From Erysipelothrix urinaevulpis (GTDB lineage: Bacteria; Bacillota_I; Bacilli_A; Erysipelotrichales; Erysipelotrichaceae): DNA of 64,000 nt. Numbering within the stretch: position 1 is the first letter of the stretch; each line of letters opens with the position of its first letter. The stretch is from positions 248,001-312,000 of the forward strand of contig NZ_WTTB01000002.1 of assembly GCF_009828835.1 (NCBI RefSeq). The letters run 5' to 3'. Shown in pieces: positions 1 through 9,004 of the stretch. The translations under genes were made by a program, and so were the position numbers. The notes under the pieces were generated by a model, which was given only the letters and a program-made list of their open reading frames with translations, did no database searches and was not told the origin of the DNA.

Positions 1-1202
1 ATATTCCCAACTTTAACGAGTTCTTCAAAGTCTTCAGCATTTCCGTATTCAATTAAAAGTTCAACGGCACGATTCATCGCCATGATTGGCGCCAATGGAT
101 CCATCGGTTTGCTGAAACGTTGCGAAGCTTCCGAAGATATTCCTAAACGAGTGGAAGTTTGTCGTACTGCAACACGATCAAATGTTGCAACCTCGATCAC
201 GATGGCTTGGGTTGTATCTTGAATCATTGAATTTTCAAGACCCATGATTCCCGCAATTCCAACAGGTGTTGCACCATTCATAATCATTTGATCTTTCGTT
301 GTGATTTGATAGGTATTTCCATCCAACCCAACAACGTCTCCCTCATAATTTGTGACAACTGATAATTCAAGCGGTGATAAAAAGTCTTTTGCATAAAAAT
401 GAATCGGTTGACCTGTTTCTAACATGACGATATTTGAAATATCGACAAGGTTATTAATTGGACGCATCCCTGAAGCAATTAATGCTTCTTTAATCCACTG
501 TGGAGACTCTTTAATTTCAACTTTATTCACAACACGCCCCAAAAATTGTTGAGCCAATTTTGTGTCAAGACTTAGTTTTAATTGACTTTTTGCTTCATTA
601 ACCGATGGCATCTCAAAATTTGGCAATGTTGTTTCTGTTTTATAAAGTGCAGCAACTTCTTTCGCAATAGAACTTAGAGCCATAAAATCAGAACGGTTTG
701 GAGTTTGTTTTATATCCATGACTTCATCATCCATCCCCAATGCTTCAACAGCATTCATTCCAACAACAGCCTCGTCTTCAAAAACATAAATTCCTTCACG
801 CCCATTAGGGTGTGTTTTTTCAGAAATACCTAATTCCCCTAATGAACATATCATTCCAGATGATGCGACACCACGAATAACACTGTCTTTAATTTCGAAG
901 TCACCTGGTAATTGAGCCCCTACTTTCGCAACAATTACTTTTTGTCCTTGCGCAATATTCTTTGCACCACAAACAATTTGTAACGCTTGATCTCCAACAT
1001 CAACTTCACACACATGAAGGTGGTCACTGTCTTCATGTGCCACACAAGTCTTTACAAATCCTACGACGAGATGATTCACATCTAATAAGACATCAATGCC
1101 TTCTACTTCTAATCCAGCATTGGTTAATGTGTCCGCAAGATCATTGGTACTAATATCCTTTAAATCTACATATCTGTTTAATAATTTTCGACTAACTAAC
1201 AT
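1..1202 (-). CDS. pheT: Phenylalanyl-tRNA synthetase beta subunit (3' part missing)
   Basis: Beta subunit of the alpha2-beta2 enzyme that charges tRNA-Phe; it binds tRNA and carries the editing domain. About 400 codons are visible from ATG at 1202 to the window edge, so the C-terminal half or so is missing (family usually near 800 residues). The start MLVSRKLLNRYVDL is typical. An EMAP-like OB-fold tRNA-binding domain follows (around DSDHLHVCEVDVG and VCGAKNIAQGQKVIVAKVG), then the B5/B3-4 region (TPNRSDFMALSSIAKEVA). A strong ribosome site (AGGAGG) lies in the 8-base gap after pheS, so the two are cotranscribed and translated together from the T-box leader upstream. Identity is certain; only the truncation by the window is noteworthy. 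Confidence 0.95.
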   Translation of the reverse strand, partial: MLVSRKLLNRYVDLKDISTNDLADTLTNAGLEVEGIDVLLDVNHLVVGFVKTCVAHEDSDHLHVCEVDVGDQALQIVCGAKNIAQGQKVIVAKVGAQLPGDFEIKDSVIRGVASSGMICSLGELGISEKTHPNGREGIYVFEDEAVVGMNAVEALGMDDEVMDIKQTPNRSDFMALSSIAKEVAALYKTETTLPNFEMPSVNEAKSQLKLSLDTKLAQQFLGRVVNKVEIKESPQWIKEALIASGMRPINNLVDISNIVMLETGQPIHFYAKDFLSPLELSVVTNYEGDVVGLDGNTYQITTKDQMIMNGATPVGIAGIMGLENSMIQDTTQAIVIEVATFDRVAVRQTSTRLGISSEASQRFSKPMDPLAPIMAMNRAVELLIEYGNAEDFEELVKVGN

Positions 1203-1210
1203 ATGGCCTC

Positions 1211-2242
1211 CTAATCAAATCTCTTAAATTGGTCAATAAAACGCATATCATTTGTATAGAACATACGGATATCTTCAATTCCATATTTTAACATTGCAAT
1301 TCGTTCAATTCCAACTCCAAACGCAAAGCCTGTTAGAGTTTCATCGTCATATCCTGCATCTTGTAAGACTTTTGGATGAACCATTCCTCCTCCAAGAATT
1401 TCAATCCAACCTGTTTGTTTACAAACGTTGCAACCCTTGCCATTACAAATATGACACGTAACATCGATTTCAACTGATGGTTCTGTAAATTGGAAATAAC
1501 TTGGTCTGAATCGAATCACTCGATCTTCTCCAAACATACGTTTAGCAAATAAGGATAAGGTTCCCTTTAAATCTGCTAATGTGATGTTATGACCGACAAC
1601 CAATCCTTCAAGTTGCATAAATTGATGAGAATGTGTCGCATCATCATCATCACGACGATACACTTTCCCTGGACAAACCACTTTAATTGGTATCTGTGGT
1701 GCATACTCTTCAAGTGTTCGTGTTTGAATTGCTGTGGTATGTGTTCTTAATAAATTATGTTCATCGATAAAGAATGTATCTTGCATTTCACGAGCCGGGT
1801 GATCTTTTGGTATGTTCGCTTTTTCAAAGTTATATAAATCCAACTCAAGCTCATCACCTTCCACTACTTTGTAACCCATTTCTTGAAAGAACGCTTCCAT
1901 TTCTCTTACCATTAAAATTAAAGGATTTTGTAATCCTGGTTTCAAACTTGTACCTGGTAACGTGATATCGATTGCATTTTTTTTCATTGATTCATTTAAA
2001 GCAATGTCTTTAAGTTCTTGAAATCTGTCTTTTAAAACACTTTCAATCGCTTCTTTTGTTTCATTCACAGCTTTACCAAATGCTGGTTTTTCTTCATTTG
2101 ATAAATCTTTCATTTGTCGCATCGCCAAAGACAAATGACCTTTTTTACTTAAAAATGAAATCCTTACTTCTTCTAAACGTTCTAAGTTATCAGCATCTTT
2201 AATTGCTTGAACCCCTTGGTTCATTATTTCTTTTAAATCCAT
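1211..2242 (-). CDS. pheS: Phenylalanyl-tRNA synthetase alpha subunit
   Basis: Catalytic subunit of cytoplasmic Phe-tRNA synthetase, 343 aa, the normal length. It has an N-terminal coiled-coil arm (about residues 1-85) and a class II catalytic core. Motif 2 is seen around VYRRDDDDATHSHQFMQLEG, and motif 3 around GFAFGVGIERIAMLKYGI. A Cys-rich insert (CHICNGKGCNVCKQTGW), usual in Firmicutes PheS, could hold zinc. The start follows AAGGAGG directly after the T-box terminator. It is the first gene of pheST and is expected to be induced when uncharged tRNA-Phe accumulates. Confidence 0.97.
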   Translation of the reverse strand: MDLKEIMNQGVQAIKDADNLERLEEVRISFLSKKGHLSLAMRQMKDLSNEEKPAFGKAVNETKEAIESVLKDRFQELKDIALNESMKKNAIDITLPGTSLKPGLQNPLILMVREMEAFFQEMGYKVVEGDELELDLYNFEKANIPKDHPAREMQDTFFIDEHNLLRTHTTAIQTRTLEEYAPQIPIKVVCPGKVYRRDDDDATHSHQFMQLEGLVVGHNITLADLKGTLSLFAKRMFGEDRVIRFRPSYFQFTEPSVEIDVTCHICNGKGCNVCKQTGWIEILGGGMVHPKVLQDAGYDDETLTGFAFGVGIERIAMLKYGIEDIRMFYTNDMRFIDQFKRFD

Positions 2243-2261
2243 ATACCTTCCTCCTTAAAAT

Positions 2262-2286
2262 AAAAAAACGTCCCCGTCCAGGAACG
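2262..2286 (-). terminator. T-box regulated terminator before pheS
   Basis: On the minus strand CGTTCC pairs with GGGACG around a short loop and runs into seven T residues (2262-2268), just upstream of the pheS ribosome site. This is the conditional terminator of the T-box. Confidence 0.85.
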
Positions 2287-2479
2287 CTATAGCGTGGTAC
2301 CATCCTGATTTATATACACCTGTATATACATCTTTATAGTTTTTAACGCAAACCTAACGGGAATGATTAGTTCCTCTTCAAGGTGAATTCACGATGAATG
2401 ATTACGAGTGTTCTCAGCTTCCACTCTCTCTGTAGAAATCATTGTCAATCATTACTTAGCCTCTTCGACGATTTATCTC
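2262..2479 (-). promoter_or_regulatory. T-box riboswitch controlling pheST (Phe specifier)
   Basis: Leader RNA of about 215 nt between the promoter and pheS. The T-box bulge sequence AGGATGGTACCACG is at 2293-2306 and is followed at once by the terminator hairpin. Stem I contains an AGAGAG/GCTGAGAA-type segment, and a GAATTCACC stretch places a UUC codon at 2385-2387 as the likely specifier for tRNA-Phe. Uncharged tRNA would pair through the bulge and favour the antiterminator. Family membership is clear; the exact specifier position is inferred from sequence context. Confidence 0.93.
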
Positions 2480-2485
2480 TTGTAT

Positions 2486-2513
2486 ATTATAGCATATTTC
2501 TAGTCTTAAACAA
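2486..2513 (-). promoter_or_regulatory. Promoter of pheST
   Basis: Minus-strand TTGTTT (2508-2513), a 16-base spacer and TATAAT (2486-2491) preceded by TGC, an extended -10. Transcription would begin near 2479, at the 5' end of the T-box leader. Confidence 0.8.
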
Positions 2514-2526
2514 GATTTTAGTCCAT

Positions 2527-2550
2527 ATAAAAAGAGTGCAAATGCACTCT
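2527..2550 (-). terminator. Terminator of ftsK
   Basis: Perfect 8-bp stem AGAGTGCA/TGCACTCT (2533-2550) directly after the ftsK stop codon, followed on the minus strand by CTTTTTATA. Confidence 0.8.
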
Positions 2551-4758
2551 TTACTCAGTTTCTTGAAATAAATCTGTTTCTTTAACAAGAACTTCTCGAG
2601 GTTTGCTGCCTCGTGCTGGTCCAATGACACCATTTTCTTCCATCGCATCAATAATTCTTGCTGCACGATTATATCCGATAGCTAAGCGTCGTTGCAACAG
2701 CGACGTTGACGCTTTTCCATGACTCACAACAAATTCTAATGCTTCTTCATACATCGGATCTGACATGACTCCAACCAATGCAGATGACCCTTCACTATTT
2801 TCTAAGTTAACAAAGGCGTCATGATAATGCGCTTTTTTATTTTGACTCACAAAATCAGTAATCCGTTTAACTTCTTGATCACTGACAAACGCTCCTTGAA
2901 CTCGAACAGGTGTCGGCTCGCCCATAGGAATATAAAGCATATCACCATAACCAAGTAATTTTTCAGCACCAGATATATCTAAAATTGTTCTTGAATCCAC
3001 GGCTGAGGAAACAGCAAATGCAATTCGAGATGGAATATTCGCTTTAATAATCCCTGTAACAACATCAACTGAAGGACGTTGTGTAGCAACAATTAAATGA
3101 ATTCCTGCTGCACGTGCAAGTTGAGTGATTCGCTGAATGCTCACTTCAACGTCTTTTCCAGCAACACTCATTAAATCAGCAAGTTCATCGATGATAACAA
3201 CAATCCAAGGCATACGTTCAAGTCCTTTTTTCTTATTTTTATCAACGTAGTCATTATATGACTGAATATTTCTAACACCAAGTTCCGCAAAATCTTCGTA
3301 ACGATTTTCCATCAAATCAACCAAGACCTTTAACGCCAAACTTGCTTCTTGCGGATCTGATATCACAGGTGAATAGAGGTGTGGAATTTTTGTATACGGT
3401 GTAAATTCCACTTTCTTAGGATCAATTAAGATTAATTTTAATTCATCGGGTGTTTTACTCAAGAGTAAAGAAGTTATGATGCTATTCATACAAACAGACT
3501 TCCCACTTCCAGTTGCTCCTGCCACAAGCAAATGAGGCATCTTATTAATCGATGCTACAATGGGTTTTCCCATTAAGTTTTTACCTAGAACAACATCGAC
3601 ATTTTTTGATGAAAAGAAGTCTGGTGTTCCATCGATAATCTCTTTCATTCGCACAGGAATCATTTCTACGTTTGGAATTTCGATTCCAACTGCACGTTTT
3701 CCTGGAATAGGAGCTTCAATTCTTAACGTTTTTACCGCCAACTCCATCATTAAGTTATCTTGAATTGATGATATTTTACTTATTTTAACATTTGAATCAG
3801 GAATTAGTTCAAATTTCGTCACCGCTGGACCAATGTGTATTTTATCAATCGTTGCATCGATTCCAAATTGTTTTAAGACCGCAATTAATCGATCCCCTTT
3901 TTCTTTAGCAGTCTGTTGATTACTTGTAGCACTCTTTGATGAAGAACTGATATTATCCAACAACTCTAAAGGTGGAAGTGCATAATCATCAGCACCAAGA
4001 TTTGCTTTAATTTGCTCAGGTGGTCGGTTTTGAGCCGTTTGATGATCAATTGCTTCGTCCATCGTAATAAACGAAGCTCGCGCTTCACTCGGTTTTTCAA
4101 GCACTACATTGACCTTTTCCTCTGGCTGTTTAGCTTCTTTACGCTTTAATTGTTTGGCTTGCTTTTCTTGTTTAGCTTCTTTTTGTTTCGCTACTTTAAG
4201 GTCACGATTATTTTGACGTTCTGCTTTTCTTTTTGCAAGTGATTCTTGATGTTCTTTAACTTTTTTTGGCGAGATAACCAAAGCCAGTGCAATCAATAAC
4301 AAAACGACAATTAAAACAAGGACACCTTGCTTATCAACTAAAAAAGACATAAAACCATACAAACAAGCACCAATAAATCCAGAAAATGCATTTGTTTTAG
4401 CATTAATGAGTATTTGAGGTGCTTGATCAAGAAATTGAGTTACAACTTGCATCCCTGTTCCTTGGTACCCGGCATTTAGACTCATCCCTAAAATAAAAGC
4501 ACAAAAGATAAGCGTAGAGGAAACATACACTTTCCAATTTTGTTTCAAAAGACTTGGCTTGATTAACAACACTAACGTTAGAAGTAGAATAATTGATTCA
4601 TAAATAAATGGAAACTCTCCAAATAACAAACGGATACCGTTATTTAAAATAACACCCATTGCTCCAAATCGACCCATACTAATAATTGTAAGACCCACGA
4701 TAAGAAGAAGTACAATAAATCGCAAAACTTCTGGTTGCAATTCATTTTTCTTTGCCAT
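2551..4758 (-). CDS. ftsK: DNA translocase FtsK/SpoIIIE family
   Basis: Membrane-anchored hexameric DNA pump that moves chromosomal DNA through the closing septum. The 735-aa protein has about four hydrophobic N-terminal segments (residues 10-165), a Lys/Glu/Gln-rich linker (165-230) and a RecA-like motor. Walker A is GATGSGKSVCMN near residue 415 and Walker B is near VVIIDELADL. A winged-helix gamma domain at the C-terminus (about 655-720, around STSLLQRRLAIGYNRAARI) reads polar DNA signals. The linker is short, so size is closer to SpoIIIE or SftA than to proteobacterial FtsK. It lies 17 bases downstream of the RNase J-like gene and has its own terminator. There is no sign here of sporulation genes, so a general segregation role is assumed. 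Confidence 0.95.
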   Translation of the reverse strand: MAKKNELQPEVLRFIVLLLIVGLTIISMGRFGAMGVILNNGIRLLFGEFPFIYESIILLLTLVLLIKPSLLKQNWKVYVSSTLIFCAFILGMSLNAGYQGTGMQVVTQFLDQAPQILINAKTNAFSGFIGACLYGFMSFLVDKQGVLVLIVVLLLIALALVISPKKVKEHQESLAKRKAERQNNRDLKVAKQKEAKQEKQAKQLKRKEAKQPEEKVNVVLEKPSEARASFITMDEAIDHQTAQNRPPEQIKANLGADDYALPPLELLDNISSSSKSATSNQQTAKEKGDRLIAVLKQFGIDATIDKIHIGPAVTKFELIPDSNVKISKISSIQDNLMMELAVKTLRIEAPIPGKRAVGIEIPNVEMIPVRMKEIIDGTPDFFSSKNVDVVLGKNLMGKPIVASINKMPHLLVAGATGSGKSVCMNSIITSLLLSKTPDELKLILIDPKKVEFTPYTKIPHLYSPVISDPQEASLALKVLVDLMENRYEDFAELGVRNIQSYNDYVDKNKKKGLERMPWIVVIIDELADLMSVAGKDVEVSIQRITQLARAAGIHLIVATQRPSVDVVTGIIKANIPSRIAFAVSSAVDSRTILDISGAEKLLGYGDMLYIPMGEPTPVRVQGAFVSDQEVKRITDFVSQNKKAHYHDAFVNLENSEGSSALVGVMSDPMYEEALEFVVSHGKASTSLLQRRLAIGYNRAARIIDAMEENGVIGPARGSKPREVLVKETDLFQETE

Positions 4759-4775
4759 TCTAACTCCCCCTTTAA

Positions 4776-6431
4776 TTATCTTAATTCAATGATAACAGGC
4801 ATAATCATTGGTCGTTTTCCCGTTTCCTTGAAAATGAATTTCGATATTTTATCACGTGCTTCATTCCGTGTTTCAATGTGTTCATATTTATTTTCTTTCA
4901 CGTTTTTCTCAATCGTGCTCACTAATATTTTTCCAGCTTCGTTCATGAGATTTTTTGCATCTTTTAAATAAACGACACCCCGTGATTGAACATCAGGTCC
5001 CCCAATAATCTTTTTAGTTCGATGATCCATCACAACTCCAACAGTGATTGCTCCATCCGTCCCTAAAATCTTACGATCACGCAACACTAAACCTGAGGTG
5101 TCAAGATGATCTTTACCATCAATCAAAACTGACTCAAGTTTAAAGGTCTGTGATGTCGATTTTAAACGTCCGTCAACAAACTCAGCGATTTGTCCATTAT
5201 CCAAGACAATAATGTTGGTAGGTGGTATTCCCATATCAAACGCTAAATCAGCATTCGCCGTAAGATCTTGGAATTCACCTTTAATCGGAACATAATACTT
5301 AGGTTTCAATAACGCCATCATCATTTTTAAATCTTCAATCGAAGCGTGCATTGATAAGACTTCTTTGGGATTCATACTTGTGATACTTACCCCATCCTTA
5401 AACAATTCATTCGTCATTTCACTTGCTACACTTTCAGTTCCTGGCACTTGTGGTGATGCGACAATAACATGATCTGTCTCTTTAATCTCAATGACTTGGT
5501 CTTCACCCATTGCAATTTTACCCATTTTTCTGAAAACATCAGGACCAATATCAGATACGACAATCACAACATCTTTCATATCGTTATTAAATTCTTTTGA
5601 ACTAATCTCCATACCTTCAGGCATTTTATAGTAATTTAATGCTTCTAAATGTTTAATTAAACGACGTTGTTTCTCACCATAAATATACACACGTCGTTTG
5701 AATTTTCGAGCCATTTCAATGACTTCAATCAGACGATAAATATTTTGCTCATATAAGGTCACAAAAATTCTTTCCTCTGTGTTTTCAAAAACCTTTTCAA
5801 TTCGTTGTTCTATTCTGTGATGTGGCGATGTAAAGCCTTGACGTTTTGCATAAACTGATTCAGCAAACAACATAAACACACCTTTTTTACCCAATTCTGA
5901 TATGGTTGATAAATCCATTGTGAAAGCTTCCGATGGCACATTAAAGTCCATAATAAACTCACTCGAATGAACAATATAACCTTGATCTGTTTCAATGGCA
6001 ATTCCCATTGAGTCAGGAATTGAATGAGTTAAAGCAAAGGCGACACAATTTCTACCTTGTACTTTAAAACGACCATTCTTTTTAATTCTAAATATTTTTG
6101 TGTTCTTAATTTTATGTTCACGTAATAAATCTTGAATCATCAAAGCAATTAAAGGTGTGGTATAAATAGGTGCTTTTAATTCTTTCATTAAATATGGTAA
6201 AGCTCCCATTACATCATCATGACCATGAGTGATAAAGATTCCTTTTACATTTTCTTTGTTTTTTAGTACATGACTAAAATCTGGAATTTGTGATTCAACT
6301 CCCAGCGTTTCATTCTCCGGATATTTTAATCCTACATCAACAATATAAAGCTCATCGTTAATCTCGATAACTGACATATTACGGCCATCTTCATCAAGAC
6401 CTCCTAAAGCATAAAATTTTATTAAATCCAT
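4776..6431 (-). CDS. rnjB: RNase J family protein, J2-like with degenerate active site
   Basis: Metallo-beta-lactamase/beta-CASP ribonuclease fold of 551 aa, normal RNase J length. The metal motif usually written HxHxDH reads HGHDDV here (near residue 73), so the last His is Val. The later THSIPDS His is kept. The Asp of the usual TGDF motif is replaced by Glu (HSSEF). The SGHG segment of the beta-CASP region is shortened to MHASIEDL, and the late His of the PVHGE motif is Lys (PIKGEF). Bacillus RNase J2 is likewise degraded in its active site and works mainly as a partner of RNase J1. I therefore read this as a J2-type subunit with little or no catalysis, and a full RNase J1 should exist elsewhere in the genome. 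It sits between ftsK and ymdB. Confidence 0.85.
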   Translation of the reverse strand: MDLIKFYALGGLDEDGRNMSVIEINDELYIVDVGLKYPENETLGVESQIPDFSHVLKNKENVKGIFITHGHDDVMGALPYLMKELKAPIYTTPLIALMIQDLLREHKIKNTKIFRIKKNGRFKVQGRNCVAFALTHSIPDSMGIAIETDQGYIVHSSEFIMDFNVPSEAFTMDLSTISELGKKGVFMLFAESVYAKRQGFTSPHHRIEQRIEKVFENTEERIFVTLYEQNIYRLIEVIEMARKFKRRVYIYGEKQRRLIKHLEALNYYKMPEGMEISSKEFNNDMKDVVIVVSDIGPDVFRKMGKIAMGEDQVIEIKETDHVIVASPQVPGTESVASEMTNELFKDGVSITSMNPKEVLSMHASIEDLKMMMALLKPKYYVPIKGEFQDLTANADLAFDMGIPPTNIIVLDNGQIAEFVDGRLKSTSQTFKLESVLIDGKDHLDTSGLVLRDRKILGTDGAITVGVVMDHRTKKIIGGPDVQSRGVVYLKDAKNLMNEAGKILVSTIEKNVKENKYEHIETRNEARDKISKFIFKETGKRPMIMPVIIELR

Positions 6432-6450
6432 AGTTACTCCTTCTTAATTA

Positions 6451-6476
6451 AAAAAACCAAGGTTTGCTTGGTTTTT
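6451..6476 (-). terminator. Terminator after ymdB
   Basis: Stem AAACCAAG/CTTGGTTT (6454-6461 and 6467-6474) followed on the minus strand by a T run. It separates rny-ymdB from the RNase J-like gene. Confidence 0.8.
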
Positions 6477-6484
6477 AAGCACAT

Positions 6485-7249
6485 TTACCAAGCAAGGCGT
6501 TGAATTGATAAACTTGTCATGCTTGATTCATCGATTTCGATCATCACCGCATTAAACATCGCTTCTCCGCTTGCTAATTTATAGTAAGTTTTATTCCCTA
6601 CAACCATATTATCATATAACTCTTCAAAGTCACGGCCAATGACACCATCTTTTGGACCACACATACCAACATCGGTAATATAAGCACACGTACCCATCAT
6701 TTTTTCATCTGCTGTCTGTACATGAGTATGCGTTCCTACGACTGCATCAACTTGAGTTTGATACATCTTTGCAAAGAAAATTTTTTCACTTGTCGATTCT
6801 CCGTGAAAATCAACAAAATAATAATCAGCGTCAACCTCGTCTAGAACTTTATCCATATATTTATAAGGTCGATCACCGACGTTGTTCATAAAAGCTTCTC
6901 CATAAAGATTTACAACACAAATTTTTTTCTCTTTGACAGTGTAAACTTTATAATAATTACCAAAGTCTAAGGGTTCAATATTCGCAGGAACCAACAAATT
7001 AGGACATTCTTCATAATCATCCATAATTTCCCGTTTCGCAAACGTATGATTTCCCATTGTGACACAATCAATCCCTTGTTCCATAAAAAAACGATAAATA
7101 CGTTTTGTGATCCCTTTACCATGGGCTGCATTTTCACCATTTGCTATGATAAAATCAATCGCTTGTTCTGCCTTTAATAGTGGTAAATGGTCAGCGATAA
7201 CCTGCCGACCACTTTTACCTACAATATCACCAATAAATAAAATTTTCAT
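6485..7249 (-). CDS. ymdB: YmdB-type metallophosphoesterase
   Basis: Cytoplasmic calcineurin-like phosphoesterase of the YmdB family, 254 aa, full length. Metal-binding motifs are all visible: GDIVG near the N-terminus, NGENAAHGKG, MGNHTFAKRE, the FHGE segment and GTHTHVQTAD. YmdB acts on cyclic nucleotides and in Bacillus influences biofilm genes and motility, probably through RNA turnover. The gene begins at the base next to the rny stop codon, so it is translationally coupled to RNase Y, the same pairing as in Bacillus. A terminator follows. Confidence 0.93.
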   Translation of the reverse strand: MKILFIGDIVGKSGRQVIADHLPLLKAEQAIDFIIANGENAAHGKGITKRIYRFFMEQGIDCVTMGNHTFAKREIMDDYEECPNLLVPANIEPLDFGNYYKVYTVKEKKICVVNLYGEAFMNNVGDRPYKYMDKVLDEVDADYYFVDFHGESTSEKIFFAKMYQTQVDAVVGTHTHVQTADEKMMGTCAYITDVGMCGPKDGVIGRDFEELYDNMVVGNKTYYKLASGEAMFNAVMIEIDESSMTSLSIQRLAW

Positions 7250-8806
7250 CTATTTTGCCAACTCCACATGACGTAATTCACGAATAATCGTTACCTTGAT
7301 TTGTCCTGGGTAGGTTAACTCTTTTTCAATGTCTTCTTTGATGTCTCTTGCTAATTTCACTGTTTCTAGGTCACTTAACTTATCTGGAACAACCATGACT
7401 CGTAGTTCACGACCAGCAGAAATTGCGAATGCTTGTTGAACACCTTCACGTGTTACAGCCATAGCTTCTAACTCTTCGAGCCGTTGAATATAGGATTCAA
7501 AACTCTCAAAACGAGCACCTGGGCGTGCAGCAGACAAGGTATCCGCAGCAGCAACTAAAACAGCAATTGCCGAGGTCGCATCTGTATCACCATGGTGAGA
7601 CGCGATCGAATTGATGACGATTGGATGTTCACCATATTTTTTAGCCAAACGCACACCTAATTCAACATGGGTTCCTTCCATCTCATAATCAACAGCTTTA
7701 CCAATGTCATGCAATAATCCTGCACGTTTAGCTAAACGTTGATTTAATCCTAATTCTGCCGCCATCATTCCAGCTAGATGTGCAACTTCAATTGAATGTT
7801 GTAAAACATTTTGCCCGTATGAATAACGGTACTTTAACCGACCTAATATATTCACTAACTCTTTGTTCATCTTACTCAAGCCCATTTCAAAGAGTGTATC
7901 TTGACCCACTTTTTGCACTTCATGATGAAGTTCTTTTTGAGCTTTTGTTACCGCATCTTCAATTTTACCAGGCTGTATACGACCATCTGAAATCAATGTT
8001 TCCAATGCCAATCGCGCGACTTCACGACGCACTGGATTAAAACAAGACAAAGTAATCACTTCAGGTGTATCATCTATAATCAAATCGACCCCAGTCGCTT
8101 GTTCAAAGGCACGAATATTTCGACCCTCTCGACCAATAATACGACCTTTCATGTCTTCATTGGGTAAGGTTACAGTTGACGATGTTCGTTGAGACGCATC
8201 CTCTTGAACATAGCGTGATATAGCTAAAGATATAATATTTCTTGCGATGTCTTCAGCACGCTCATGCGCTATTTCTTCTTGTTCACGAATGTATGTTAAA
8301 ACTTCCATCTCCATTTGACGTTCCACAATCGCGAATAATTCATCTTTCGCTTCACTTTGTGGCATTGATGCAATTCTTTCTAGTTCTTGTAATTGAACCT
8401 CAGTACGTTTCTCTAATTCGAATTCCATCTTTTCCAGTTGTTTTGATTTAGACTCTAATTCACGTTGCTTTTTAAGTATATCGTTATCTTTTGAGACAAT
8501 ATTAGCATCTCTTAAATTCAAGTTTTCTTCCCGACGATCTAGACGAGATTCTGACTCTTGAATTTCTTTATTCTTTTCTTTCATTTCACGTTCAGCATTA
8601 AGCTTCAATTCATATGCTTCTGTTTTTGCTTCTAATAACGCTTGACGTACAGTTGTTTCTGCTTTTTCTTCAGCTTCGCTAATTATTGAGTTTGCACGGT
8701 TATGTGCGCTATTTAATCTAACTTTACTAATAATGACCATCGCAATTGCCATCACTATAAACACTAATAAACCGGTTAAGATAGAATATAATAGATATTT
8801 TTCCAT
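7250..8806 (-). CDS. rny: Ribonuclease Y
   Basis: Membrane-anchored endoribonuclease that starts decay of many mRNAs. From ATG 8806 (chosen over GTG 8809 because AGGAG lies 7 bases upstream) the product is 518 aa. Order of parts: one transmembrane helix (about residues 6-26), a long coiled coil (30-180), a KH domain (GRIIGREGRNIRAFE, about residue 215) and an HD phosphohydrolase domain with LLHDIGKAVD (near 364). Length and motifs match the family. It has its own promoter and is cotranscribed with ymdB. Confidence 0.96.
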   Translation of the reverse strand: MEKYLLYSILTGLLVFIVMAIAMVIISKVRLNSAHNRANSIISEAEEKAETTVRQALLEAKTEAYELKLNAEREMKEKNKEIQESESRLDRREENLNLRDANIVSKDNDILKKQRELESKSKQLEKMEFELEKRTEVQLQELERIASMPQSEAKDELFAIVERQMEMEVLTYIREQEEIAHERAEDIARNIISLAISRYVQEDASQRTSSTVTLPNEDMKGRIIGREGRNIRAFEQATGVDLIIDDTPEVITLSCFNPVRREVARLALETLISDGRIQPGKIEDAVTKAQKELHHEVQKVGQDTLFEMGLSKMNKELVNILGRLKYRYSYGQNVLQHSIEVAHLAGMMAAELGLNQRLAKRAGLLHDIGKAVDYEMEGTHVELGVRLAKKYGEHPIVINSIASHHGDTDATSAIAVLVAAADTLSAARPGARFESFESYIQRLEELEAMAVTREGVQQAFAISAGRELRVMVVPDKLSDLETVKLARDIKEDIEKELTYPGQIKVTIIRELRHVELAK

Positions 8807-8855
8807 CACTATACTCCTCTTTCTTATTTAAAAAATTTAAAAACCTAACATATGT

Positions 8856-8884
8856 ATTATACTTTATTTTCACAAATTTCACAA
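8856..8884 (-). promoter_or_regulatory. Promoter of rny-ymdB
   Basis: Minus-strand TTGTGA (8879-8884), 17-base spacer and TATAAT (8856-8861), about 50 bases upstream of the rny start codon. Confidence 0.78.
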
Positions 8885-8911
8885 CAAAAAAAGTTGAGAC
8901 CGCAACGAATT

Positions 8912-8941
8912 AAAACAAGATGCTTGCTTTTGACTTGTTTT
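8912..8941. repeat. Inverted repeat between recA and rny
   Basis: Perfect 8-bp arms AAAACAAG and CTTGTTTT separated by 14 bases, in the 190-bp gap between the recA terminator and the rny promoter. It could be a backup terminator or a protein site; function unknown. The rest of this gap shows nothing else recognisable. Confidence 0.45.
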
Positions 8942-8978
8942 ACCAAGACTTTGAGGAAAACTCATGTCGTTAAGCATA

Positions 8979-9004
8979 AAAAAAGGAATGACTTTCATCA
9001 TTCC
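8979..9004 (-). terminator. Terminator of recA
   Basis: Stem GGAATGA/TCATTCC (8985-8991 and 8998-9004) with a run of seven T on the minus strand. The upstream arm contains the recA stop codon. Confidence 0.85.
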
